A DNA stretch of 64,000 nt from Congeria kusceri (Eukaryota; Mollusca; Bivalvia; Myida; Dreissenidae): assembly GCA_027627225.1 (NCBI GenBank), contig JAPFQT010000394.1, positions 62,001-126,000 of the forward strand, read 5' to 3'. Shown here piece after piece: positions 12,577 through 23,160 of the stretch. The notes under the pieces are model-generated. The model did no database searches, was not told the origin of the DNA, and worked only from the letters and a program-made list of their open reading frames with translations. Made by a program: the position numbers and the translations under genes. The stretch's first letter is position 1. Every line of letters begins with the position of its first letter.

Positions 12577-12990
12577 TGAATTGAGAAATTGACCTTGGAC
12601 CTAGGGACTTGGTTCTTGCTCGCGTAACTCCGTCTCACCATGATTGTCACTTCTGCCAGGTTATTTCAAAATCCATCCATGCTGGACAAAGAACATTGAA
12701 AAATAATCAAATAAATCATCAGATATTTTCACCATGCTTGTCACTTCTGCTGGTTATTTGAAAATGTCTCCATGCTGGACAAATATATGGTCGGGACAAA
12801 GTGTTTAGGACTGATTTCTTTAATATGACCTTGGACCTTGAATTGTGATCTTAACCTTGGACCTAGGGACCTGGTTCTTGTGCACAACTTTGTCTCTCAC
12901 TATGCTCGTCACTTGTGCCAAGTTATTTAAAAATCCATGCTTGACAAAGATATGCTCCGGACAATATGGTAAGGATTGATTTCTTTTATT

Positions 12991-13003
12991 TGACCTTTGA
13001 CCT
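12991..13003 (-). promoter_or_regulatory. Perfect DR1 half-site pair in family B
   Basis: TGACCT-T-TGACCT, the third exact copy in the window, two B units after the previous one. Confidence 0.35.
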
Positions 13004-13391
13004 TGAATTGTGACCTTGACCTTGGTCCTAGGGACCTGATTCTTGCGCGCAACACTCTGTCTCATCATGCTTATCACTTCTGTCAAGTTATTTGAAAATC
13101 CAAGAAAATGCAGAACAAGTGCAGACAAGAGCTCTTAAGTAAAAAACTTCAAAGGGCCATAACTTCGCCCGAAACACGCCAACCACTACATGCCAACGAA
13201 TTGCACAACTAGATTGGACCTGATCAATCCTGTGAAATTTCATAAAACTCCGACCAGGGGTTACGAAGAACAAGCACAGACAAGGGTCAACAAACTCAAA
13301 GTAACCTTAGCCCCTAAGGTCATAGTAACGCTACCTAAGATACATTTGTCACTAGCTCAAAATGGTCGTACAATAATGTAAAATCGTAAAT

Positions 13392-13412
13392 GTCACCTTA
13401 GCTTAAGGTGAC
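13392..13412 (+). repeat. Perfect hairpin closing the B array region
   Basis: GTCACCTTA and TAAGGTGAC form a 9-bp perfect stem around GCT. Its place after the B array and a 280-bp non-repeated stretch parallels the terminal hairpins of other arrays, but it is not followed by TAAAA. Confidence 0.45.
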
Positions 13413-13499
13413 TTCATCAGGCTCTTTGTGCTTCCTGAGAAGTGATTTTGAATGGATTGATTTTATATCAAATAACACGTATTTTTAATTTCATGACGC

Positions 13500-13666
13500 A
13501 TAATGTCATGTAATGCAATATATTATATTGGTAATACAATATACTATTATACTCGTACATGTAATATAAAATAATATGATATCATACATGATGTGATATG
13601 ATATATGCTATGTTATGATATGCTATGATGTGTTATGATATATGATATATAATAAAATTTAATATA
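13500..13666. repeat. Imperfect TATGATA satellite
   Basis: Variants of TATGATATG and TGCTATGATG repeat with a period of about 7-12 bp. The same text resumes at 14164-14190 on the far side of the inserted element. Confidence 0.7.
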
Positions 13667-14163
13667 CAGTCGACTCCTGATGCCTCAGCTTTCTTGTTGG
13701 CTCAAAGTTTCTTCAAGGGACTGGTACTTTTTGCTATATATTCATATATTTATGTTGTTTGGCTCAAGTTAGCGAGCGTCGAATTTTCAGATGGTTCGAA
13801 GTGTTTGTCACGGTCCCAGTTACAGTTTTCACACATTTAATTGTTTGTTTGGCTTGAACACGCTTCTGTCACATAGAGAGGTTAATATCTTAGATGCGAT
13901 TGATTAGTGTAAAGTGTTAAGCAAATGCAATAACTGATTTCGAAGCTTTCAAAAACTAAAAAATATAATTAATTGTTTGTTGTTTGTTAATAACCAGTAT
14001 AGATATCTGAATACTTTTAAATTTGAGATTTGAAAATAAGAAAGACAGATTACTGCCCATACATGTAGAATTACACATTTACAAACTCCATTTAGCTCGA
14101 AGTTTCGATTGCTTGAAGTTTCCAAGCCGGTCCTTGCGACTTCAAGCAATTGGGAGTTGTCTG
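13667..14163. mobile_element. Non-autonomous pogo/Tigger-like element, 497 bp, in TATGATA satellite
   Basis: The left end is CAGTCGACTCCTGATGCCTC. The right end, on the opposite strand, is CAGACAACTCCCAATTGCTT. TA flanks both sides (13665-13666 and 14164-14165), and identical satellite text lies outside. The interior has several 'gcttgaagtttc' and 'ggttcgaagtg' motifs, as in the other pogo-like elements, and no transposase frame. Confidence 0.65.
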
Positions 14164-14399
14164 TATGATATGTTATAATATATGATATATCAGTACTATT
14201 TACATAATATTAAAATTTGGAAAACAAGGCAATAACACCTACCAACTAAGATATGCCCACCCATCGTCTCTATTTCCTCTCGGTTGCTACAACATAAAGT
14301 GGTTAGGTATATAGAGGATATTTGTTGGTTTTCGGTGTGATAACGCATGATATCATCACTGCAAAGGGAGATAATTAATATTTTCACAAGCACTTGTGC

Positions 14400-14653
14400 G
14401 AGTGAAAATATATAAATGTATGCCCTTTCCAGCGATGATATCAGGCAGGGGTATCTCTCTGGTTTGGGGGTAGAGTGCCTGTACCCTCAGGTGGGGGAAT
14501 TTTAGCGTCGTTTTACACGGAAAGAAGTTTCATTTGAATCCCTTCAATACTTATGGAGTTACGCTCCACACAATAAACGTGAAGCACGGATGAACAGACG
14601 GACGGACGATGCGATTACTATATGCCCCCAAAGTTCCCTTTGGGGGGGGCATA
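14400..14653 (+). repeat. Single D-type unit and hairpin tail
   Basis: It contains AGTTTCATTTGAATCCCTTC, as in the D array at 20740-21412. It then runs into CGGACGGACGATGCGATTAC and a hairpin, TATGCCCCCAAAG...TTTGGGGGGGCATA (14621-14653), followed by AAAA. The right end is well defined; the left end is not. Confidence 0.6.
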
Positions 14654-14799
14654 AAAATTGTTTTTATGATACACGGTTCCAGTAGGGTTTCAAACTCATG
14701 ACTACAAAATCAAACACTTCAATAAAAACTTCCCTGTGACACTAATCAGAGTATGTCGATGGTGCCCATGAATGTAACGGTACCTCATGTATATTTCAT
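14654..14799. other. Short unassigned spacer
   Basis: No feature was found between the hairpin tail and family I copy 2. Confidence 0.4.
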
Positions 14800-15197
14800 T
14801 CATATCAATCTTACTACTACTACTAATTTTCCTGTGCCCCCAAAGCGTCATGGACCACTCTTTTTATAATAAATTATATAAATCTGTCTAATGTTTATAG
14901 AAGCACTGTTTTGCCATCATACTGAACAATGCTTAAATATCAATTGTTAGTAAATGAACTTTACTTTTGAACATTGTATTGTTAACCTACCGTCAATATG
15001 CCCCTTTACTGAGTAATAATACACACATCATATCAGTTGTTAACAACAAAACATAATTTTCATAATTGGAACACCTCTTTAACTCTCGCATTTTGAAAAT
15101 GAAATTAGCTGGTTATCAATGGGTTACGCTATGTTTTTATGCTTTTATGATTACTTATATACACCATCATAGTGTTAGGATGTGCCTAAACATATCT

Positions 15198-15519
15198 GTT
15201 TGTCTGTTTTGTTTGTTTGTTTGGATTTTTCGCCATGTTTAACAGTATTTTCCTCATTTTCAGTCATATCACTGCCATCAGTTAACCTACTCACACTTTT
15301 CCTGAGCAAGCTTAGCCTATCTAAGCAGTTTACTGAGCGCACATACTTATGCCATTAACTGACAACTGCCCTACTTGAATCAGAGGAAGTGTAAGAATGG
15401 CCGTATAAATTATTTCATGACCAATCCCCACACAAGTTATGTGGCCGGGCTCGGGTTCGAACTCACGATCCCCGGATTGTAAGTTCAGCACTCTACCAAC
15501 TGAGCTAGCCGGGCCCGGT
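15198..15519 (-). mobile_element. tRNA-derived SINE with perfect 11-bp target duplication
   Basis: The element reads on the minus strand from 15519. It has a tRNA-like head (15443-15514), then a middle domain, then a tail of AAACAAACAAACAAAACAG type ending at 15198. TAAACATATCT flanks it exactly on both sides (15187-15197 and 15520-15530). Copy 1 of the host repeat (about position 838) lacks it. Length is about 322 bp. The middle part (CACTTCCTCTGATTCAAGTA and onward) looks like a conserved SINE central domain, but I cannot name the family with certainty. Confidence 0.85.
15443..15514 (-). pseudogene. tRNA-Val(UAC)-like head of the SINE
   Basis: The A box TAGCTCAGTTGGTAGAG and B box GAGTTCGAACCC are intact. 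The loop CTTACAA places UAC in the anticodon position, and the acceptor arms GCCCGGC/GCCCGGC pair with one mismatch. The T stem is poor and the length is about 72, so it is a SINE promoter and not a working tRNA gene. Confidence 0.7.
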
Positions 15520-17350
15520 TAAACATATCTATGACCAATTTACCTCCATGCAGTAAAGACAAACCTGATATGACAGTACATTCCCTAAAGGACTGAAATG
15601 TTTGTCCACGAAAAAAACACGGAAAACATATTTTCCAAAAATGACAATTTTAATGCTAAATTGAACAAAATTTCATTAAATTACATTCAATTTGCTACAA
15701 GTGAAGGACAAAACTGCTACTTGACATGAAAATTACAAAATGTCCAATGTTCACCGATTTAATCTACAAATTTTAGCACTTATTTTCCTATAATGATGAT
15801 TACGAAGCAAATATTAAACAAATATGCGACCACTTAAAATATCTGCCTTAAATGTATTGAAACGTCCTTCATTAAAGTTTGCGTCTTTCGTAGAATCAAA
15901 GCAAATAACACCCGCACTGAAGCACAATGACAGCATTCAAGGTGTTGTCAATTTTATATGTAATTATGATTATACTAAATCAGAGTAGCCTTCTGAGATC
16001 ATTATAATTGGGCCATAAAGCACTCATGATCTGGTGAGACATTCAAAGGTATCTGAATACAGACAAACTGTATTTAGTATATTAATGCATTACAATCATG
16101 CAAGTGACACCAACGGTTACCAAATACACAATTATTTTCAGTACGTTGACAAACTCTCATTTCCAAATAATCTGTAGTTTTTTTTTAAATTAGTATTTGA
16201 AGGGTTTTGTTAAAATCTTTGTGTGAGGCATACAAAAAATATGTTTGTTAAGGCAAGGTAGGTCAGGATTTATTTTTTTAATATTTTTTTATTTGGTAAA
16301 TGGTAAACTGGAAGATTCTAAAACTGAATAAATATTCAAAACATATCAGTAATATCCGTAAACATTGTTTATAAGTGGATACTATCAAAACAAAACACAC
16401 ACTTATCCAAAAATACATTTAAATATTCAGAAGGGTAAATAAAACAAAAATTATTCCGACATGCCCAATAAAATGTCCTAGGGTCGGGACATTTTTTAGG
16501 GGAGGTCGGGTAACCTGAAACAAACTCTTTTTTTAACGCCTGACATAAATGTGCAACAAGATACTAAGCTGCAGTAACAAATGGCACATTTTTCTTTAAA
16601 CAATAATCCACAGCTCTGTGCGAAAGTGAGAATTTTATTGTTTTCTGCTTCCCTCCACAACTGAAAAACCATAGTGGTTTTTTACCAAAATATTAAATTT
16701 TGCATACTCACGGCCGAAATTAAATTAACTTTGTTTGCCATTGCCTACCTACCTGCCGAAACGGTCCCTACTCAAACGTTTTTTTTCTTTGGTTAATCCA
16801 ATTTAGTGTTTTTTTTTTATTTCAAAAAATATTTTATTTTTTCTTTGGGTTAAATAAAATCTTGATCTTCTTTCATATTGGTCATTTTCCTTCGGGTTAA
16901 TAAATTAACTGTATTGCTAAACCCTTGCTTATAATAGGCCATATCACAATGCAATTCTAATAATGTTTTATCAAACTTGTGAAAACAACAGGCATTCTTT
17001 GTCTAATTATTGATGACTGCTAGCAAGCTTTTGTTATATCAACAGACACTTGATTATATTCTTAAAAGCCATGTCTGTGGTATATGCTATATTCTGACGC
17101 TAAATGGATCATTAATAAATTTGCATTAAAAAAAATAAAATAATGATGCCTACCTACCTACCCGTTACCAGCAACCTTGGGTAGGCAATGGAAAACAAAC
17201 AATCTTTTAAGATTGGCCTAATAGATTGTCTCAGTATGGCTGAAATAACAACGTTGAATGCTGTATGGTACTTTTTCCATCTCAATACTCCTAAAGGACT
17301 ACTCATTTCAATTATAGATACATATAAATAGCACACTTTTTTTCAGGTCA

Positions 17351-18039
17351 TGCATTGATACAGAGAACCTGTCAATAACGACACTCAGTGGTTCCGACTG
17401 AAAATGTCGGAAAAGACAGGTTGTCGTATAAACTGGTTTTCATATGAAACGTTTAAAAAAAAAACAATGTTTAATAACGGATATGCCAATAGAATCATTT
17501 GACATTAATTTACTATTATTTCAGTTAATTAATACACACAACATATAGAAATCTTTATGTTCGTTAATTAAATAACATATACCAGCATTCATGCGTGATA
17601 AAAGTTTTTCAATAAATCTACTGCGATTTCCGTTATGTTCATACAAATTTCACACATCAATGAGATTTTATATAAACATATTACGGAAAGCATTGTTACT
17701 GTATTAAGAGCATACCTACTCGCGATATGCTCAATATAAAGCGGGAGTGACGGTTAAAAATGTGTGAAATACATGTATGGTATGCTTACCAATCTCATTA
17801 AGATAAAAATCCTAACGTTGTTAGGATCTGAAGACATCGTATAACAGGTCACGTTAAATGACCGTCCGAAAACTAAAAGCAAGGTTGGGCCACGGTTTTT
17901 GAAAAGTGATGCATTTCCAGCTGATCGTCGGGAATAAATCATTTACAGTTAATTTTCATGGGGATAACAATGAATATAGTGGTACAATAGGCGAGTAAAC
18001 ATCCAAATTTACTTTAATTTCGTGCATAATATTTGTGGT
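17351..18039. other. Unassigned AT-rich stretch
   Basis: A local inverted repeat, TCCGACTGAAAATGTCGGA (17392-17410), lies next to 'gacaggttgtcgtataaac'. That resembles pogo-type ends, but no matching opposite end with TA was found. Nothing else was seen. Confidence 0.35.
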
Positions 18040-18225
18040 TTATATATAACATTTTGAAGGCAACATATACATACCAAATATGAAACCTCTGGGCCTTGCA
18101 GTTTCAGAGGAGAAGATTTTTAAAGTCATTTTGCTATTTAAGTCTACATAAACCATGTGACCCTGGGGTGTGCACAGTTTTGACCCCAGGGGCATCATTT
18201 TAATAATCTTTGTAGAGGACCACTA

Positions 18226-18881
18226 CCGTAAATACTCAGTCATAAGTCGAGATTTTAAGCCTCTTAAATCGTGGTTATAAAGTACATTCGACGTATGAGG
18301 CAGTTCACAATAAAACATTACATATTATATTTAAATATTTGTCAAATGCATTTTATTTCTTACCTGCATATTTGCTAATCCACACACTATATTCCATTCA
18401 TAATTATCAAAGTTTGCCCTTTCGATTAATTACCAACAATTAAGACAAAGCATACCTGTTTCATTATTAAATAAGATGCAAACTGTGAATGAAACTATTG
18501 ACTCAATTTTAATTTACTTAATTTCCCCACTATTGGCCCCAGCTAGACTATCAGCTACCAATAAAAAATCAATAAACCTGCAGACAGAACCCTGCTTTTC
18601 ATGTATAGCATATTGCTAATTAAACTGGCTGGAACTGGTTTTTGTCTACATCAAGACCTGTCAAACAGGAATTGGCAGTGATTTCAGCTTCAAGGCATTT
18701 TCTGCAGACTGTACCGTATATACCTTCTTATTAGGGCATACTCTGGCCAATTTACAGATGGTGTTTTATGATCATTCTAACTTGACTTATGGAATGGTTA
18801 TTATTAGAAATACGTTTCTGGAATATATTTTAACTTCTTGACTTACGAGACGTCTACACTTCTGACTGCGTATTTGTGGCA
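18226..18881. mobile_element. TA-flanked inverted-repeat element in family C, 656 bp
   Basis: A C unit breaks at 'gaggaccacTA' and resumes at 'TAcaatgttacatacc'. The left end is CCGTAAATACTCAGTCATAA; the right end on the opposite strand is TGCCACAAATACGCAGTCAG. Both share AATACKCAGTCA. The TA duplication suggests a Tc1/mariner-type element. No transposase frame was seen. Confidence 0.55.
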
Positions 18882-19701
18882 TACAATGTTACATACCAAA
18901 TATAAAACCTCTAGGGTGTGGCCAGTTTTTACCCCAGGGGACCACTATACAATGTTACATACCAAATATGAAACCTCTAGGCCTTGAAGTTTCAGAGGAG
19001 AAGATTTTTAAAGTCATTTTGCTATTCAAGTCTATATAAACCATGTGACCCCCGGGGTGTGCACAGTTTTGACCCCAGGGGCATCATTTGAACAATCTTT
19101 GTCGAGGAGCACTATACAATGTTACATACCAAATATGAAACCTCTGGGCCCAGCGGTTTCAGAGAAGAAGATTTTGAAAGTCATTTTGCTATTTAAGTCT
19201 ATATAAACAATGTTACATACCAAATATGAAACCTCTAGGCCTTGCAGTTTCAGAGGAGAAGATTTTTAAAGTCATTTTGCTTAATATAAGTTTATATAAA
19301 CAATGTGACCCCCGGGGCGTGGCAAGTTTTGACCCCAGGGGCATTATTTGAACAATCTTTGTAGAGGACCACTGTACAATGTTTCATACCAAATATGAAA
19401 ACTCTGTGCCTTGCAGTTTCAAATGAGATTTTTAAAGTCAATTTGCTATTTAAGTCTATATAAACCATGTGACCCCGGTGTTTGGCCAATTTTGAACCCA
19501 AGGGCATCATTTTTGCAATCTTTGTAAAGGACCACTATACAATGTTCCCAACTAAATATGAAACCTCTAGGCCTTGAAATTTCAGAGGAGATGATTTTTG
19601 AAGTCATTTGGATATTTAAGTCTATATAAATCATGTAACCCCACTATACAATGTTACATACCAAATATGAAACCTCTGGGCATTGCGGTTTCAGAGAAGA
19701 T

Positions 19702-19818
19702 TTTTAAAGTGAGGCCTAAAATAAAATATTGTTTGTTTCCTTCCAGCGACCGACCCAGCAAAATCGCAGCGACCCAAAAAATTGTATAGACCAAAGAAAA
19801 CAATATTTTATTTTATTT
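19702..19818. mobile_element. Small fold-back element (MITE-like)
   Basis: AAATAAAATATTGTTTGTTT at the left and ACAATATTTTATTTTATTT at the right are inverted copies around CGACCGACCC and CGCAGCGACCC. It interrupts the family C array. Target duplication is unclear. Confidence 0.45.
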
Positions 19819-19914
19819 GTGTGTAAAAATGCGGGGTGCGAATCCTATAAAAAAATCCAATAGCGTGTGCAAATCTTACTTTCAAAAGACGCTTATAAAA
19901 TGACTTTAAACGGA

Positions 19915-20045
19915 CAGTTCTCAGTAACGCGTAATTTGGCGTATTTTGACGCTAGCTTTTACGAAAAGGACGCCATAACATTCTGTGTCAGATTCTAGAG
20001 CGCAACTATTTCCGCTCGCATATGCATGCTTTTTTTAAAACAACG
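19915..20045 (+). mobile_element. Fragment of family L element
   Basis: AGTTCTCAGTAACGCGTAAT and 'ttggcgtattttgacg' match the left half of the complete element at 50231-50526. The right end is missing. It lies in the gap between two parts of the C array. Confidence 0.55.
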
Positions 20046-20562
20046 AACACCCACCGGGCAAAAGTCATGTTGCTAAGTCAATATATAATAGTTGTGGCCA
20101 ATTTTGACCCCAGGAGCATCATTTGAACAATCTTTGTAGAAAACCACTACATAATGTTACATACCAAATATGAAACCTTGCGGTTTCAGAGAAGAAGACT
20201 TGTGAAGTCATTTTGCTATTCAAGTCTATATATACCATGTGACCCTATGGATGCGGCCAGTTTTGACCCAGGGGCATCATTTGAACAATCTTTGTAGAGG
20301 ACCACTAGAGGATGTCACAGGTCAAATATGAAAGCTCTGAGCCTTGCAGTTTTATGGGAGAAGATTTTAAAAGTTTTCACTTTTTTAGCTTTGGTGACAT
20401 ACATATGCAGCGGACTGGAAAGATCTGAACATCTTTGAAAGAGGTCCACCTAAGGATCATTCCCGTGAAGTTTGGTGAAAATCGGTTTAGGAGGAGATGT
20501 TGTTTAAATGAAAAGTTGACGACATGCACACACACGCACGACAGACAACATGCGATCACAAA

Positions 20563-20596
20563 AGCTCACCTTGAGCACTTTGTGCTCAGGTGAGCT
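20563..20596 (+). repeat. Terminal hairpin of family C element
   Basis: AGCTCACC, T, TGAGCAC, loop TTT, GTGCTCA, GGTGAGCT makes a 15-bp stem with one bulge, followed by AAAAA. It is almost identical to 63727-63760 and 47521-47545. Confidence 0.75.
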
Positions 20597-20639
20597 AAAA
20601 ACAATGGGCAACAACAAAATCCCTTTAATACCAATGGGG

Positions 20640-21412
20640 CTATGCTCTACACAAAAAAATTCATTAAGGGCAATTACTTTATAAATATTGGAAAGAGTTA
20701 TGGTCTGTGCACTTCCCCTAATTGTCATCTATCATTATATGTAGTTTCATTTGAATCCCTTCAATACTAAAGGAGTAATGCTCCGCAAAAAAAAATTAAA
20801 CAAAGTGCAATAACTCCGTAATATTGAAGAAATAATTATCGTCCTTGTACTCTGCATTTACACTCATTGTCCACTACCATTCTATGACATTTCACTTGAA
20901 TCAATTCAATACTAATTGTAGTATGCTCTGCACAAGAAACTAAAGGCTTCGCACAAGAAAATTAAACAACGGGCACTAACTCCATAATTATTGAAGAAAG
21001 AGTTGTGGTCCTTGCAATCTGCACTTCCTCTCGTTTTCCTTTATCGCTATATGAAGTTTCATTTGAATCCCTTCAATACTAATGGAGTCATGCTCCGCAC
21101 AAGAAAATTAAACGAAGGGAAATAACTCTGTAAACTCTCATTGTCCTCTATCATAATATGAATTTTCATTTGAATCCCTTTCATGCTAATGGATTTTAGA
21201 AAATTAATGCTTCATATAAGGGCAATAACTCTGTAAATATTGAAGAAAGAGTTGTGGTCCTTGTGCTCTGCACTTCATTTCCTTGTCCTCTATCATTATA
21301 TGAAGTGTAATCTGAATCCATTCATTACTAATGGAGTTATGCTCTGCACAAGAAGCGTGGCGGAGAGACAAGAAGACAGATGGACGATGCGATTCCCTTC
21401 AGGGGCATAAAA
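20640..21412 (+). repeat. Family D tandem array with tail
   Basis: Four to five units of about 150-170 bp carry TTTCATTTGAATCCCTTC, 'atactaatggagt.atgctc.gcacaagaa', 'ggcaataactctgtaaatattgaag' and 'gtggtccttg'. The tail is ACAGATGGACGATGCGATTC then AGGGGCATAAAAA, the tail type seen at 14611-14653. The array follows the C tail directly. Confidence 0.75.
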
Positions 21413-22059
21413 ACAGGGGAATATAGGGACGCTGTCTGGAGCTTCTGGCCGCTTTCAGACGTTGTCCTGAGAATCGGGAATCATTGGGACACATTCTGCG
21501 TGATTGGCCACTCTCAACTGTTAGTTTTGTCCCTTAACATTCGGGAGACTCAGCTGCATTTGCATTTGTCCAGACTTTATTGGGATACAATCAAATTCAA
21601 GAGAGCGTCTGGACGGTGTCAGGACATACTGGGGACATTATCCGATGGAACAGGAATAATATTGCATCAAAAATTATATATACATACATCACGTCTGGCG
21701 TATAGCATGTGTGTTGTGCATGTTTGTGTGTGTTTGTCATTCGACAAAATTTTGACCCGTTTACCATGAATGCTTCCCAATTATGGATCCTGACAGCGAT
21801 ACAAATAATGAAAAAAAGTCAGGAATGTCAGGATTCTGTCTGGATGCTGTCAGGACACTGTCGGATCGCAGTTGGGAGAATCAGGATGCTGTCAGCGCTA
21901 AGTTGAGACGCTGTCGGGACATAATTGATCTTTTGATCAAAAATTGAATTTCAAGCCCCAAATCGGAATATTGTCCTGACTTTTGACACATTTTATTTAG
22001 GACACTGTTGGCTAAAGAACGGCAGGAAAAATCGGGAATGTGTAACTGAACCTTAAATC
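21413..22059. other. Stretch rich in GCTGTC/GGACA motifs
   Basis: Irregular copies of GACGCTGTCTGGA, GCTGTCAGGACA, 'ctgtcgggacat' and 'gagaatcgggaat' occur about every 20-60 bp in 21420-21660 and 21820-22040. An open frame of 129 codons crosses the first half, but its sequence is not protein-like beyond these motifs. The function is unknown. Confidence 0.4.
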
Positions 22060-22735
22060 ACTGAATTGATTGTCTACTGTAATGCATGTAAGACATTTCT
22101 TCATAAACACCCCAAAAATGAAAACAATTTTACTGCTAAATTGAAGAAAACTTGATGAATTATTATTTTTTTGCTAAAAATAACACTGTAACATGGCAAA
22201 CAAATTACTACATTTCCAATCTTCACAGATTTAATCGATAAATGATCAGACTTATTTTCCAAATTTTTTTATCACAAAGCAAGTACCTCTTGTGACACCA
22301 AGGCACACTTTTTTCTCTTTTTATTCTTCTTAAAGTTCAGTATAACAAACACGGCCAAAATCTTAACTACACTATCAAATGGGTACAGCTTCCCGAAACT
22401 CCAACCCTTTGATATTTCGGAATAAGTATCATGCTAAACACAAGCGAACTTGTGATCTGATACCTAGACCAAATCTTAAACCCAATATGTCTGCAAATTA
22501 GTCCATGTTTACTAACTGGTTGTTCAGAGTGCAAAACTAATTGAGTCAACTCCACCGTGGAAAGGGATTAATATAAGCATATGCTTGTTTTCCAATCAAT
22601 ATTCAAACTGATTATGTTAATTATATGCATGTGTATTCATGACATTGAATAAAACATGTTTAAACTAAGTACCAATCAAATATGTGACCACAGTTAAAGA
22701 TCTGTCTTTGTATTGAAATGTCCTTCAGTGAAGTA
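22060..22735 (+). repeat. Dispersed family I, copy 3 (diverged)
   Basis: Anchors 'acaccccaaaaatgaaaac', 'gctaaattgaagaaa', 'cacagatttaatc' and 'gatctgtctttgtattgaaa' match 950-1190 in the same order, with a 240-bp unrelated insert at about 22330-22670. Confidence 0.5.
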
Positions 22736-23160
22736 AGCGGCCTTTGTCAGAGGAAAGCGCGCTCGACTATTCGAAGCAGGGTTGTGGAAATATCAAAATT
22801 GTTAACTTGTCAATCTACTTGTCGGCAAAAAACAGCCACTTGTCCAGTTTTTCTTTCAGTCCTTCCTGATACATTTTTTCATAAAATTACAAACAAAACA
22901 ATTTGTCATTCGAATGTATAAGGGTATAATAAAACTATAATTAGCTCCCAACTTAAACCTCACATTTACACCTGAAATTGTACTTGTCCATGGACAAAGT
23001 AGACTGGAATAAACCACTTGTCCAACAGTAAAATTACCTGCGTCGGGCATAGGATTTCCACACCCATGATTCGAAGTATTTCAGTTGGTACATATTTTGA
23101 ATAGTGGAAGGGGCATAAATTTGTTAAAATACAAATTTGTTAAAATACAAACCTTTTAAG
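22736..23160 (+). repeat. Family M start module, split by a hAT-like element
   Basis: CTTTGTCAGAGGAAAGCGCG and CTCGACTATTCGAAG match the 5' module at 9195-9225. The body 'ggggcataaatttgttaaaatac' resumes after 23076. The interruption is described separately. Confidence 0.55.
22777..23068. mobile_element. hAT-like MITE with 8-bp target duplication, 292 bp
   Basis: The left end is CAGGGTTGTGGAAATATC. The right end on the opposite strand is CATGGGTGTGGAAATCC. ATTCGAAG flanks it exactly at 22769-22776 and 23069-23076, and 8 bp is the hAT hallmark. There is no transposase. Inside, 'cttgtcaatctacttgtcgg' and 'acttgtccatggac' repeat. Confidence 0.8.

Larger units (their letters stand above)
12376..13110 (+). 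repeat. Family B tandem array
   Basis: About four units repeat CTAGGGACCTGGTTCTTG, 'ctcatcatgcttgtcacttctgcc' in parts, and 'tccatgctggacaaagatatg'. Two units hold a perfect DR1 pair (12564-12576 and 12991-13003). The array directly continues the A array at 11690. Confidence 0.8.
14800..17350 (+). repeat. Dispersed family I, copy 2
   Basis: 14800-16230 pairs with 600-1610; 16550-17350 pairs with 24110-24470 (shared 'agatactaagctgcagt', 'tccatctcaatact' and 'tcaggtcatg'). Together they imply a parent repeat of at least 2.5 kb. A SINE sits inside at 15198-15519. A block at 16730-17180 has repeated TGCCTACCTACC text and may be a further small insertion. No convincing protein frame was found. 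Confidence 0.6.
18040..20600 (+). repeat. Family C array with hairpin tail, interrupted by insertions
   Basis: Units of about 165-195 bp carry TACATACCAAATATGAAACC, 'tttcagaggagaagat', 'tctatataaaccatgtgac' and 'ttttgaccccaggggcat'. Array pieces are 18040-18225, 18882-19700 and 20095-20390. The tail holds 'cattcccgtgaagtttggtga', a CACACACGCACGACAG stretch and the hairpin at 20563-20596, then AAAA. The same order occurs at 61060-63764. Confidence 0.8.

Noticed and set aside
12261..12650. 129-codon minus-strand open frame
   Set aside because: It lies wholly inside tandem families A and B; open frames there follow from the repeat sequence.
15443..15514. Functional tRNA-Val gene
   Set aside because: The T stem is broken, and it heads a SINE with a target duplication and a tail.
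21380..21769. 129-codon open frame
   Set aside because: It begins in the tail of the family D array and crosses an irregular motif field; it is not protein-like.
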